A stretch of DNA of 64,000 nt from Sphingomonadales bacterium. GTDB taxonomy: Bacteria; Pseudomonadota; Alphaproteobacteria; Sphingomonadales; Sphingomonadaceae. Location of the stretch: positions 62,001-126,000 of the forward strand of contig JADKHG010000002.1 in the NCBI GenBank assembly GCA_016721875.1. The letters run 5' to 3'. A program made the translations under genes and the position numbers. Below, in pieces: positions 36,554-47,865 of this stretch (position 1 is its first letter; every line of letters starts with the position of its first letter). A model generated the notes under the pieces. The model saw nothing but the letters and a program-made list of their open reading frames with translations. It did not search any database and was not told where the DNA came from.

Positions 36554-38142
36554 TTATGCCGCCTCAGCTGCGAGCTTCTTGCCCTTTTCGACCGCTTCAT
36601 CGATTCCGCCAACCATGTAGAAGGCGTTTTCAGGCAAATGGTCATATTCGCCGTCGACAACAGCCTTGAACGACTTCACCGTGTCTTCAATCTGCACAAA
36701 CTTGCCGGGGATGTTGGTGAAGACTTCAGCTACGTGGAACGGCTGTGACAGGAAGCGCTGGATCTTGCGCGCGCGGCTGACGGTCAGCTTGTCGTCTTCC
36801 GACAGTTCATCCATGCCGAGAATGGCAATGATGTCCTGCAGCGACTTATACTTTTGCAGAGTTTCCTGAACGCGGCGAGCGGTTTCATAATGCTCTTGGC
36901 CGACAACGGCGGGCGTCAGCACGCGGCTGGTGGAATCGAGCGGGTCAACCGCTGGGTAAATGCCAAGCTCGGAAATCGCACGGTTTAGAACCGTGGTCGC
37001 ATCCAAGTGAGCGAACGACGCAGCAGGGGCAGGGTCGGTCAAGTCATCTGCAGGAACGTAAATGGCCTGAACCGAGGTGATCGACCCCTTGTTGGTCGAG
37101 GTGATGCGTTCCTGCAACTGGCCCATGTCGGTCGCCAGCGTCGGCTGATAGCCCACAGCCGAAGGAATACGGCCGAGAAGTGCGGACACTTCCGAACCAG
37201 CCTGCGTGAAGCGGAAGATGTTGTCGACGAAGAACAGAACGTCCTGGCCTTCCTCGTCGCGGAAATATTCCGCCATGGTCAGACCCGACAGAGCAACACG
37301 AGCGCGCGCACCGGGAGGTTCGTTCATCTGGCCGAACACCAGAGCAACCTTCGAACCATCGGGGGTCGGGTTGCCATCGGCGTCCTTGGCGATAACGCCA
37401 GCGTCGAGGAATTCGTGATACAGATCGTTTCCTTCGCGGGTACGTTCACCCACGCCCGCAAACACCGAAACGCCGCCATGGCCCTTTGCGATGTTGTTGA
37501 TCAGCTCCTGGATCAGCACGGTTTTGCCGACGCCTGCGCCGCCGAACAGACCGATCTTGCCGCCCTTCGCATAGGTGCGAGCAAGTCGATCACCTTTGAT
37601 GCCGGTGACCAGAATTTCGGTTTCGGTTGACTGGTCAACGAACAGCGGCGCTTCGGCGTGGATCGGGCGCGCAGTTCAGGCCAACCGGGCCACGTTCGTC
37701 AATGGCTCACCGATAACGTTCATGATGCGGCCGAGGGTCATCGGGCCAACGGGGACCGAAATCTGCGCGCCGGTCGAGCGCACGGGCTGGCCGCGGGTCA
37801 GACCGTCGGTCGAGTCCATCGCGATGGTGCGCACGGTGTTTTCACCCAGATGCTGTGCCACTTCGAGGACGAGGCGGTTGCCGTTGTTATCGGTTTCAAG
37901 CGCCGAAAGGATCGCGGGAAGGGTGCCGGTGAAGCTGACGTCGACGACAGCGCCGATAACCTGCGAAACGCGGCCGGTTGCGCCAGCGACGTTCAGCTTG
38001 GTTGCGCCGCTTGCCTTGGCGGCAGGGGCCTTGCTTGGCTTGGCGCAGCAGCCTTGGTCGCGGAGCCTTTGCGGCGGCCTTTGCAGCGCGGGCGCTTTGC
38101 AGCGGCCTTAGGTGCGGCGGTTTTCTTCGGGGCGGTTGCCAT
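36554..38142 (-). CDS. atpD: ATP synthase F1 beta subunit, multiply frameshifted
   Basis: Catalytic subunit of the F1 ATPase. The C-terminal two thirds is intact in one frame (36554 to about 37519, LIQELINNIAKGHGG ... DDLTDPAPA ... ). The P-loop part (GGAGVGKT) and the segment around 37690 (EPIDERGPVGL) lie in other frames. The N-terminus from ATG 38142 (MATAPKKTAAPKAAAK) is an Ala/Lys/Pro-rich extension that also changes frame. At least four one-base indels, mostly single missing bases. The enzyme is normally essential, so sequence error is the likely cause. Confidence 0.88.
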
Positions 38143-38168
38143 GATTGTCTTCCTTGCCTTTGGATATC

Positions 38169-39046
38169 TTAGAGCGCTTCGGCGCCCGAAATGATTTCTA
38201 CGAGTTCTGTGGTGATCGCTGCCTGACGGGTGCGGTTATACTGGATGGTCAGCTTGTTGATCATATCGCCCGCGTTGCGCGTGGCGTTGTCCATTGCGGT
38301 CATTTTCGATCCCTGCTCCGAAGCCGCGTTTTCGCGCTGGGCGCGGAGCAGCTGCACCGCAACATTGCGCGGCAGCAGGTCGGCGAGGATTTCTTCCTCA
38401 TCGGGTTCATATTCGACCGAGGCGGAAGCACCAGCAGGCGCATTGTCGTTCGACAAAGCAACCGGCATCAACTGCAATTCGGTGGGTTCCTGCGTCAGGA
38501 CCGAGACGAATTTGTTGAAGAACAGATGCGCGACATCAAAATCGCCTGCTTCAAAGCGTGCGGTCAGGTCTTCGCCCCATTCCTGCACCTGGGCAAAGGT
38601 CAATTTGCCCAGATCGCCGGGTTCGACTTCGCGGACAATGTCGTTGCGATAGGTACGGGCCAACTGGTCCTTACCCTTTTTGCCGATGGTGTAGAATTTC
38701 ACCGTCTTGCCAGCAGCCCGCAATTCCTCGGCCTTTTGCGGGCGAGGCGGACGATGTTGGTGTTGAATGCACCCGCCAGCCCCTTGTCGCTGGTAGCGAC
38801 AACGAACAGGTGGACGTCATCCTTGCCCGTGCCTGCGAGCAGCTTCGGCGATTGCGGGCCGACGGTGACCTTGGAGGCAATGGATGAGACAACCTTTTCC
38901 AGCCGCTCGGCATAGGGACGCGAGGCTTCGGCTGCTTCGGTCGCCCGACGCAGCTTTGCAGCGGCGACCATCTTCATCGCCTTTGTGATCTTCTGGGTCG
39001 ATTTGACCGAGTTGATCCGTATTTTCAGGGCCTTTAGGCTAGCCAT
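38169..39046 (-). CDS. atpG: ATP synthase F1 gamma subunit, frameshifted once
   Basis: The central stalk subunit. N-terminal part from ATG 39046 reads MASLKALKIRINSVKSTQK and runs to RLARK at about 38735. The rest (AEELRAAGKTVKFYTIGKKG ... IISGAEAL) is in another frame. The junction is a run of A bases on the coding strand; one added A gives RLARKKAEELRAAGK. C-terminal NATRNAGDMINKLTIQYNRTRQAAITTEL is the conserved gamma end. Second interrupted essential gene. Confidence 0.9.
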
Positions 39047-39058
39047 CTAACGATCCGA

Positions 39059-40588
<1,530 letters not shown>

Positions 40589-40597
40589 GATCTGTAC

Positions 40598-41164
40598 TTA
40601 GCCTTTCATCGCTTGCGCGAGGGTGTTCAAACGGGTTTTGATCGAATTGTCGATCAGCGTGCTTCCGATCTTGACGGTAAGCCCGCCGAGGATCGTGGGA
40701 TCGATTTTGCTTTTGATCGCAACATCGCGACCAACGCGGTCTTTCAACTTGGCGGCCAGCGCCTTGCTTTGTGCAGCGCTCAGTGCGTGCGCGCTGGTGA
40801 CTTCGGCAGTAACTTCACCACGCTGCGCAGCTGCAAGTGCGGCAAAGGCCTTTGCCACTGCGCCGGTTTCGGCAAGGCGGCGGTTGTCGGCAAGGACGCC
40901 CAAAGTTTTGGCGGTCAGCGGATCGAGCTTCATCGCCTTGGCGATAGCTGCGACAGCATTCTTTGCCGCGTCGCGCGACACCGATGCATTGGTCGTCAGC
41001 GACCGGAAGTCGGCTGATTCGGTCAGTGCCTTTTGCACTGTGGCAAGGCTGGCTTCGACTTTGTCGACAGCCTTTGATTCGCGAGCCAGATCGAAAAGCG
41101 CGGTCGCGTAGCGCCCCGCAAGACTGGCCTGCACGTTAGCCTGATTGCCGCTGGAATTATCCAC
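40598..41164 (-). CDS. atpH: ATP synthase F1 delta subunit
   Basis: 188 residues. Peripheral stalk subunit. AGRYATALFDLARESKAVDKVEASLA is the family opening and the end KIGSTLIDNSIKTRLNTLAQAMKG is the conserved C-terminal block. First gene of the operon; the atpBEF (Fo) genes are not adjacent, as in other alphaproteobacteria. The promoter should lie in 41165-41456, which also contains a large inverted repeat. Confidence 0.93.
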   Translation of the reverse strand: MDNSSGNQANVQASLAGRYATALFDLARESKAVDKVEASLATVQKALTESADFRSLTTNASVSRDAAKNAVAAIAKAMKLDPLTAKTLGVLADNRRLAETGAVAKAFAALAAAQRGEVTAEVTSAHALSAAQSKALAAKLKDRVGRDVAIKSKIDPTILGGLTVKIGSTLIDNSIKTRLNTLAQAMKG

Positions 41165-41318
41165 GCGTTTGGGTCCTTAAACAGACTGGAATTTAGGTCA
41201 TGACCGAAGCGCGGAGGCACAGGGTCTCCGCAAAGTCGCCGCGCGCCTAGCAGGGCTTTTGCTGCGATGCAAGATGGAGGTTTGGAGTTGTTGCATATCC
41301 TGCCCTCACTATCCTTCA

Positions 41319-41432
41319 CTTCGTCATTCCCGCGAAAGCGGGAATCCATCACCAGAGCTATCCACAAACACGAACCTTGCTTTATGTTGGGAGGTCAGGT
41401 GATGGATTCCCGCTTTCGCGGGAATGACGAAG
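41319..41432. repeat. large inverted repeat with perfect 35-base arms (CGTCATTCCCGCGAAAGCGGG family)
   Basis: Perfect 35-base arms at 41319-41353 and 41398-41432, with a 44-base spacer. Each arm contains ATTCCCGCGAAAGCGGGAAT, itself a palindrome. Lies between divergent atpH and the dienelactone hydrolase gene, ending 24 bases before the latter's ATG. Looks like a MITE/REP-type element; no transposase is present. Confidence 0.9.
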
Positions 41433-41456
41433 GAGATGAAGAAATGATGGGTCAAA

Positions 41457-42125
41457 ATGACCAAAATGAAAATGTCTGACGGTGCCGAAATCGCCGTCTA
41501 TCACGTCGAGCCATCTGGCGAGCGGCGCGGGGGGATTGTGCTCATTCAAGAGATATTCGGCGTTACCGATCATATCCGTGAATTGTGTGATGAATATGCC
41601 GCCGATGGCTATGAAGTGCTGGCCCCCGCCCTATTTGACCGGGAACATCCAGGCTTTGAATGTGATTATACCGGACCCGAATTTGACCGCGCGGTAGAAC
41701 TGGCGCGCAAACTCCATCCTTTCGAAAAATCGCTCGCCGACGCGCAGACCTGTGTCGATGCGTTGAAAGACAAAGGCCCGGTATTCATGACCGGCTATTG
41801 TTATGGCGGGTCTGTGACATGGCGCATGGCGCAAATCAGTCCCGATCTTGCCGCCGCCAGTGCCTATTATGGCAGCATGGTTCCCACGCTTTTCATTGAT
41901 CCGGCTCCATGTTGCGCAACCATCGCCCATTTTGGGCGCTACGATCAGGGTATTCCGATGGAAGGGGTCGAAGCGCTGATTGGAAAGGCACATCCGACCG
42001 CGCAAATATTCGTTTACGATGCTAACCACGGTTTCAACAGCGACCGACGCAAGGATTATCACGAGGAAAGCAGCGAGTTGGCGCGAGATCGGACGCTGGC
42101 GCTATTTAAGGCGTGCGGAGGTTAA
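41457..42125 (+). CDS. dienelactone hydrolase-family protein
   Basis: 222 residues, alpha/beta hydrolase. Catalytic Cys in TGYCYGGSVTWRMA, Asp probably in FGRYDQGIPMEG, His in YDANHGFNSD, matching the Cys-Asp-His triad of dienelactone hydrolases. Opening GVTDHIRELCDEYAADGYEVLAPALFDRE is the family signature. Hydrolyses lactones or other esters; natural substrate unknown. An ATG nine bases in is also possible. The stop is followed after four bases by the TTG start of the DJ-1 gene. Confidence 0.85.
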   Translation: MTKMKMSDGAEIAVYHVEPSGERRGGIVLIQEIFGVTDHIRELCDEYAADGYEVLAPALFDREHPGFECDYTGPEFDRAVELARKLHPFEKSLADAQTCVDALKDKGPVFMTGYCYGGSVTWRMAQISPDLAAASAYYGSMVPTLFIDPAPCCATIAHFGRYDQGIPMEGVEALIGKAHPTAQIFVYDANHGFNSDRRKDYHEESSELARDRTLALFKACGG

Positions 42126-42129
42126 TCGG

Positions 42130-42853
42130 TTGGCCCGCTTCCTGATCCTCTTGCCGCAGAGCGACTTTGATCCGACCGAGGTTGCCGTGCCGTGGAAGGC
42201 GTGGCGTGATGCCGGGCACGACATTGTCTTTGCAACAGAGACCGGCGCGCCCGGCGCTTGTGATCCGGTCACACTGACCGGTGATGGCCTGCCATTCTGG
42301 GCCAGGTCGTTGCAGGCGCGGCCGGATAATGTGGCTCTTTATAATGAAATGATGGCCTCACCCGAATTCAACGCGCCTATCCGCTGGGCTGCTGCACGCG
42401 CCGCCGATTTTGTATTGATCCATTTTCCCGGTGGTCACGCTCCGGGGATGAAGACCTATTGCGAAAGCAGAGAAGTGCAGCGTATCGCGCGTGAGGCCTT
42501 CTTCCAATCAGCCGGGTTCGGCGATTTGCCACGGCGTGTTGCCGCTAGCGCGTTCCGGCGTTTTGCTTGGGCGTAAAACCACTGCGCTGACTGGGACGAT
42601 GGAGGGGATAGCGGTCGCCCTTACCAAAATCCGGCTGGGAAACCATTATCGCACCTATCCGCAAAGCGTTGAGGAAGAAGTGAAGGCCGCGCTCTCCAAC
42701 CCCGATGATTTCAGCACAGGCCCGCTGCTGCCCCGTTTCGCGACGGAGGCGCAACCGGGCGCCGGATTCATCGTCCGTGACGGCAATTATGTCTCGGCGC
42801 GCTGGCCGGGAGATGCCTGGACGCTGGCGACCGAAATGCTCAAAATGGTTTGA
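42130..42853 (+). CDS. DJ-1/PfpI-family protein, frameshifted
   Basis: Start is TTG 42130, with GGAGG eight bases upstream. Part 1 (RFLILLPQSDFDPTEVAVPWKAWRDAGHDIVFATETG) is the DJ-1/PfpI N-terminus. At about 42505 the frame moves; part 2 (to 42853) contains SAICHGVLPLARSG with the nucleophilic Cys and GTMEGIAVALTKIRL. An indel of one or two bases near TCAGCCGGGTTCGGC restores the family sequence. Members act as glyoxalases, chaperones or proteases; no prediction here. Confidence 0.75.
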
Positions 42854-42923
42854 AAGCAAGTTTCGGGACGCGCGATTAAATTTCGCAGATTAGTCCTGCA
42901 GCGGTCAACGAAAGGACCAACGC

Positions 42924-43391
42924 ATGACTTACAGAATTACCGGATTGTCGCCTGATCAATTCGCCATGCTGCACAAAATGGATGACGACCAACTAAGGGC
43001 AATCAATGCGCGACGGGTTATAGCCGCCACCAGCCAAGGTTTTCCGTGCCGCGTGACATTGGAGGATGCCAAGAAGGGCGAAAGTCTGATCTTGTTTCAC
43101 CATGTAAGCCACGATGTCGCAACACCCTATCGCTCAGCTTATGCCGTTTATGTGCGCGAAAATGTGCGGCAAGCGGCGGAATTTATCGATCAAACCCCGC
43201 CAGTTTTTGAGGGTCGCCCAATTGCATTGCGCGGTTTTGATGCAGAAGGAAATCTGCGCAACGCGACGCTGGCATTGCCGGGGCAGGCTGACGCACGAAT
43301 TCGAGAATTGTTTGCAGCGGATGAGATCGCCTATATCCATGCGCATAATGCCGCGCACGGTTGTTTTTCAGCGGCAATTGAACGGAATTGA
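42924..43391 (+). CDS. DUF1203 protein
   Basis: 155 residues. FPCRVTLEDAKKGESLILFHHVSHDVATPYRSAYAVYVRE is the DUF1203 core and HAHNAAHGCFSA the conserved end. AAAGGA precedes ATG 42924. Function unknown. The next gene (ada) begins one base after its stop, so the two are probably co-transcribed. Confidence 0.85.
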   Translation: MTYRITGLSPDQFAMLHKMDDDQLRAINARRVIAATSQGFPCRVTLEDAKKGESLILFHHVSHDVATPYRSAYAVYVRENVRQAAEFIDQTPPVFEGRPIALRGFDAEGNLRNATLALPGQADARIRELFAADEIAYIHAHNAAHGCFSAAIERN

Positions 43392-43392
43392 A

Positions 43393-44412
43393 ATGATCGA
43401 CGCCGAAATTGCTTGGGCTGCTGTACAGCGTCGTGATCGAAGCTTTGACGGACGCTTTGTCACCGGCGTGCTAACCACCGGAATTTATTGTCGTCCCAGT
43501 TGCGCAGCTCGCCATCCGGCGCGAGAGAATGTGCGTTTCTTTGTCGATGGTCCGACGGCGCGAGCGGCAGGTTTGAGAGCCTGTCTGCGCTGCAAACCCG
43601 ATGAGGTAGGGCGCGACCAGCAGGCATTGGCAAAGGCCGTCGCGATGCTTGACGTCGACGATACCCCGCGGCTTGAGGAACTGGCAACTGCGGTCGGCTA
43701 TGCTCCGCACCATTTCCACCGCCTGTTCAAGCGCGCGATCGGCGTGACACCTGCGGCCTATATCCGAGCCAAGCGGGGGAAACGGGCGGAGGCGGCGCTG
43801 GTGAGGAATGACCGGGTGACCGATGCTATCTATGATGCGGGCTATTCCGGCCCAAGCCGCTTCTATGCGGAGACGAAAGGACGATTGGGAATGACACCCA
43901 GTGCTTGGAAAAATGGCGGGGCAGGGGTGATGATCCGCTGGACCATCGCGGAAACATCGCTAGGCCCGATGTTGGTGGCGGCCACCGATAAGGGGATATG
44001 TCGGCTTTCGTTCGATGAAGATGAAAGTGAGCTGCATCGCCGCTTTCCTCGTGCCTCTATCGAACCTGCTGACCCGGCGATGGCCGAATTGGTAGCAGGC
44101 GCAGTCGAAGCGGTTGAACGGCCAGACCGTATGCCGGACCTGCCGCTCGATGTGGCGGGAACGGCATTCCAGCAGGCGGTTTGGGCCGAATTGCGCCGCA
44201 TCCCCGTGGGCGAAACCCGCAGCTATGCCGATATTGCCGCAGCTGTGGGGAAGCCTGCCGCCGTGCGCGCAGCGGGATCGGCCAATGGCGCGAACAATGT
44301 GGCGGTTTTGATACCTTGCCACCGGGTGATCCGCACCGACGGGTCGCTTGGCGGCTATGCCTATGGGCTTGAACGCAAACAAGCCTTGCTCGACCGCGAA
44401 AAGGCGCGCTGA
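43393..44412 (+). CDS. ada: Ada-type bifunctional DNA repair methyltransferase/regulator
   Basis: 339 residues. N-terminal metal-binding methylphosphotriester domain with Cys33, Cys37 (TGIYCRPSCAARHPARENVRFF) and CLRCKPDE. An AraC-type HTH follows (about 90-170: RLEELATAVGYAPHHFHRLFKRAIGVTPAAYI). C-terminal O6-methylguanine methyltransferase domain with IPCHRV, acceptor Cys at about 309. Accepts methyl groups from damaged DNA and activates its own regulon. Start chosen at ATG 43393, one base after the DUF1203 stop. Confidence 0.92.
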   Translation: MIDAEIAWAAVQRRDRSFDGRFVTGVLTTGIYCRPSCAARHPARENVRFFVDGPTARAAGLRACLRCKPDEVGRDQQALAKAVAMLDVDDTPRLEELATAVGYAPHHFHRLFKRAIGVTPAAYIRAKRGKRAEAALVRNDRVTDAIYDAGYSGPSRFYAETKGRLGMTPSAWKNGGAGVMIRWTIAETSLGPMLVAATDKGICRLSFDEDESELHRRFPRASIEPADPAMAELVAGAVEAVERPDRMPDLPLDVAGTAFQQAVWAELRRIPVGETRSYADIAAAVGKPAAVRAAGSANGANNVAVLIPCHRVIRTDGSLGGYAYGLERKQALLDREKAR

Positions 44413-44647
44413 TCTGCGCGATCTCGACTTGTAAACTCTGGTTTCTGATTCCGACTGTCAGGCGGCGTTAACGTCCTGCGGTCTATTGTCCCGATTTGAA
44501 GCGATTGACTGAAAATCGATTCACCGACTGGCAATACTAACGGTCTGTTCACCCTTTTCCTGCATAGAGAATGCGAAGCTGTTCGCAATCTGTGTCGTCC
44601 GGACAAAACCGGACGTCAGGGGTGGTGCAGCCGGAAAGGGAATGAGA

Positions 44648-45298
44648 ATGAGTGTTTTTCTGCGAAAAAAGGCGCTGCTCGCGATCGGGGCAAGTGCTAT
44701 GGCGCTTTCAGCGTGCAGCATGGGTGGCGGCGGCGGTTCGGGCCTTCCCCCGGCTCCTACGATTCCGGTGCAACAGCAGGCGAGCGACGAATATATCATC
44801 GGTCCGCTCGACCAAATCACCATTTTCGTTTGGCGCAATCCCGAGCTTGGAGCAAAGGTGCAAGTGCGCCCGGATGGCCGCATTACGACCCCGTTGATCA
44901 CGGACATGCCAGCAGCAGGCAAAACCGCCACAATGTTGCAGCAGGACCTGAAACTGCAATTGTCGCAATATATCAACGACCCGATCGTGTCGGTGATCGT
45001 CAACGAATTTGCCGCGAACAACAACCAGCAGATTCGTATTGCGGGTTCTGGTGTCGAGAAGCCGGCCGCGATTCCCTACCGCGCCAATATGACCCTGCTT
45101 GACGCAATCACGGCAGTGGGCGGCCTGTCCGAATATGCGGCGGGCAACAAGGCCCGGCTGCAGCGCGTCGACCGCAATACAGGACAGATGCAGGAATATT
45201 CGCTTCGTATCGGCGACCTTATCCGTCGCGGTGAAACCAAGGCCAATGTGCTGCTGCAACCGGGCGATGTGATCATCATCCCTGAAAGCATGTGGTGA
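44648..45298 (+). CDS. Wza-like polysaccharide export lipoprotein, XrtA locus
   Basis: 216 residues counting from ATG 44648 (an ATG at 44642 is closer to the AAAGGG ribosome-binding site). Lipobox SALSAC with Cys at about 23. The poly-Gly stretch is followed by the export/SLBB type domain (DEYIIGPLDQITIFVWRNPELGAKVQVRPDGRITTPLI) and QPGDVIIIPESMW. It should form the outer-membrane channel for the polysaccharide. First gene of the XrtA exopolysaccharide operon; 235 bases upstream without a gene should hold the promoter. Confidence 0.85.
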   Translation: MSVFLRKKALLAIGASAMALSACSMGGGGGSGLPPAPTIPVQQQASDEYIIGPLDQITIFVWRNPELGAKVQVRPDGRITTPLITDMPAAGKTATMLQQDLKLQLSQYINDPIVSVIVNEFAANNNQQIRIAGSGVEKPAAIPYRANMTLLDAITAVGGLSEYAAGNKARLQRVDRNTGQMQEYSLRIGDLIRRGETKANVLLQPGDVIIIPESMW

Positions 45299-45326
45299 TA
45301 GCGGTTAGCGAAAGACAGAACGCGCG

Positions 45327-46855
45327 ATGAACGGATTGTACGACGAAATCAGGCTGGCTTTGCACAGCGTCTGGAACCGGCGCTGGCTGGCACTGGCTAT
45401 TGCCGGGGGATTTGTCTGCTGGGATGGCTGGCTATCGCGCTGATTCCGAGCAGCTATGAATCTACCGCAAAGGTGACGGTCAAGACGCAGGACATATTGG
45501 CGCAGACAATCGGCATTTCGCCGAATGCCACGCGCAAGAATATCGAGCGCATCCAGCAGACCCTGAACAGTTCGTCCAATCTCGCAAAGGTTGTGCGCGG
45601 TACCCAGCTGGGCGAAAAAGTCGTGTCCGAGGCTGAACTCGCGGGCAAGATCGAAGGGCTGCGTCGCAGCATCACGATCAAGCCGGACCTGACCAACGAA
45701 TCGGCATTTTCGATCAGCGCCAGCCAACCGACGCCGAAATTGGCACGCGAAGTCGTGAACAAGCTGATCGATGTCGCCGAAGAAGACAGCTTGGCGGGTG
45801 ATCGAAAGGAAGTCAGCCAGTCGCTGCGCTTCCTTGATGCGCAAATCGAATCGCGGCAAAAAGAATTGCAGGATGCCGAGGCAAAACGCGTTGCGTTTGA
45901 AACCGCCAATCTGGGAATGTTGCCCGGCATTGGTTCGGTTTCCGCACGGCTTGAAGCGGCGCGGGCCGAATTGGGCCAGATCGATCTGCAACTCATTCAG
46001 GCACGAAGCGCTTTGGCTGCACTCAACAGCCAGTTGGCTGGAACACCGCAGTCGTTGAACACACCAATGCCGGGCGGTGGCAGCGGAGGTGGCGGCAATC
46101 CGGCGCTCGCCCAAGCTCAGGCTGACCTCGCATCGATGCGCGCACGCGGGTTGACCGACAATCACCCAGACGTCATTGCGACACGCAACCAGATTTCGAT
46201 TCTGCGCAGTCAGGGCAGCGGCAGCGCTAAAGCATCGGGCGGTGGCTCTTACAGCACGCCAAACCCGGCCTATTCTTCTCTCCAGTCAATGCGCGCCGAA
46301 CGTGAAGCTGCCGCCACCGCGCTGCAGGCTCGTAAAAGCGCGTTGCAAGCCGATATGTCCTCGCTGATGGGCAAGCAAACCTCCGAGCCCGGTGTGGCTG
46401 CAGAATTGCAACGTCTCAATCGCGACTATGAAGTCAAAAAGACGCAATATGACAAGCTTCTTGGCGACCGCGAATCGATCCGTCTGCGCAGTCAGGTTGA
46501 ATCGCAAACCGACGCGGTGCAATTGCAAAGGCTCGAAAACCGTTCTCTGCCAAGCGCGCCTGCAGCGCCCAACCGGCCTTTGTTGCTGGCGTTGGTGCTG
46601 TTTGCCGGGATCGGCGCAGGTATCGGTTCGGCCTTTGCGCTTGGTCATTTGCAGACCAGCTTCGCCACCGCCTCCAAACTGGAACGTGCGAGCGGCATTC
46701 CAGTGATCGGCGCCATCTCTCAAATGCTGACCAGCGCACAGCGTGCGGAACGCAAGCGTAAAATGCGGCTGTTTTATGCCGCGTCGGCAGGTCTGTTCGG
46801 CGCATTTGTTTTGATGCTGTTGCTCGAATTCATCCAGCGCGGTCTGGTGGCATGA
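45327..46855 (+). CDS. GumC/Wzc-like chain-length determinant, XrtA locus (frameshift near 5' end)
   Basis: N-terminus MNGLYDEIRLALHSVWNRRWLALAI from ATG 45327 contains TM1. One missing base near 45420 moves the frame, after which the rest is continuous (WLAIALIPSSYESTAKVTVK ... VAAELQRLNRDYEVKKTQYDKLL ... LLLALVLFAGIGAGIGSAFALGH). Long coiled coil in the middle, Gly-rich loop around PGGGSGGGG, and a C-terminal TM pair. Regulates polymer length with the following kinase. Stop overlaps the next ATG. Confidence 0.85.
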
Positions 46856-47863
46856 AAGGGTCCGATAAATTGAACAAGCATAGCCCGATTAAGCCCCAGG
46901 CATCATTGCTAGAGCGCGCATCCGAACTCTATGATTTCGGAGCCATGCTGCGCGGCGGCGATGGCGCGGCTCCGGTTCCTCCGGTGCCGACGGCTCCTGT
47001 TGCCCAACCTGTGTCACAACCAGCAGCGGTTCAACCGGTGTCACAGCCTGCTCAATCGCACCGCTGGCACAACCAGCGCCAGCGGCTGTGGTGCAACCAG
47101 CTCGCGGAGTTATTCCGCCCCGCACGCGGGTTCGCTCACCCATATTGATCGCCAGCGCCTGCGCGAAATGAACTATATCGATCCCGAAGGACCCGTGACC
47201 GGGCTGTCGGAAGAATTTCGCATCGTGAAACGCCAGTTGCTGCTGTCAGCGAAAGGCGGGAAGGGTGTTGAGCCGATTGATCGTGGTGAGCGCATCCTGA
47301 TCTGTTCGGCGCATCCCAATGAAGGCAAGACTTTCTGTGCGATCAATCTTGCGCTTTCGATGGCGCAGGAAAAGGACAATCGCGTCCTGTTGGTTGATGC
47401 CGATTTCGCCAAGCCCAGCGTATTGGGACGGCTGGGAATTGAGCCTGCTCGGGGGCTTATGGATGCATTGGCCGATCCGACGATCAACGTCGAGGATCTG
47501 GTGATCCATACCGACGTCAACGGCCTCGCTATTCTGCCTGCAGGTGCGCAAACCAATCAGGATACTGAATATCTCGCTGCCGAACGGACCGCCAAGCTGA
47601 TCGATCAGCTGACCCGGCATGATCCTTCACGGATCATCATTTTCGATTCCCCGCCAGCACTTGCTGCATCGCCCGCATCGGTTCTGGCTTTGCTCGTCGG
47701 CCAATGCGTAATGGTTGTTCGCGCTGATGAAACGACCGACAGCGCGCTGCGCGATGCGCTTTCGCTGCTCAGTGGTTGCGATCATATCCAGTTGCTTCTC
47801 AACCGAGCCAAATTCTCCCCCACCGGCCGAAAATTCGGCAACTACTACGGATATGGAGCATGA
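46852..47863 (+). CDS. CpsD/CapB-like tyrosine autokinase, XrtA locus (frameshifted)
   Basis: The N-terminal Pro/Gln-rich linker (PVPPVPTAPVAQPVSQPA) switches frames twice between about 47050 and 47140. The kinase domain is continuous from THIDRQRLREMNYIDPEG to the end. Walker A-like SAHPNEGKTFCAINLAL and Walker A' VLLVDADFAKPSV are the BY-kinase motifs, DSPPALAASPA the Walker B. The C-terminal tail ends FGNYYGYGA, containing the Tyr cluster that is autophosphorylated. Partners with the chain-length determinant. Confidence 0.85.
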
Positions 47864-47865
47864 TA

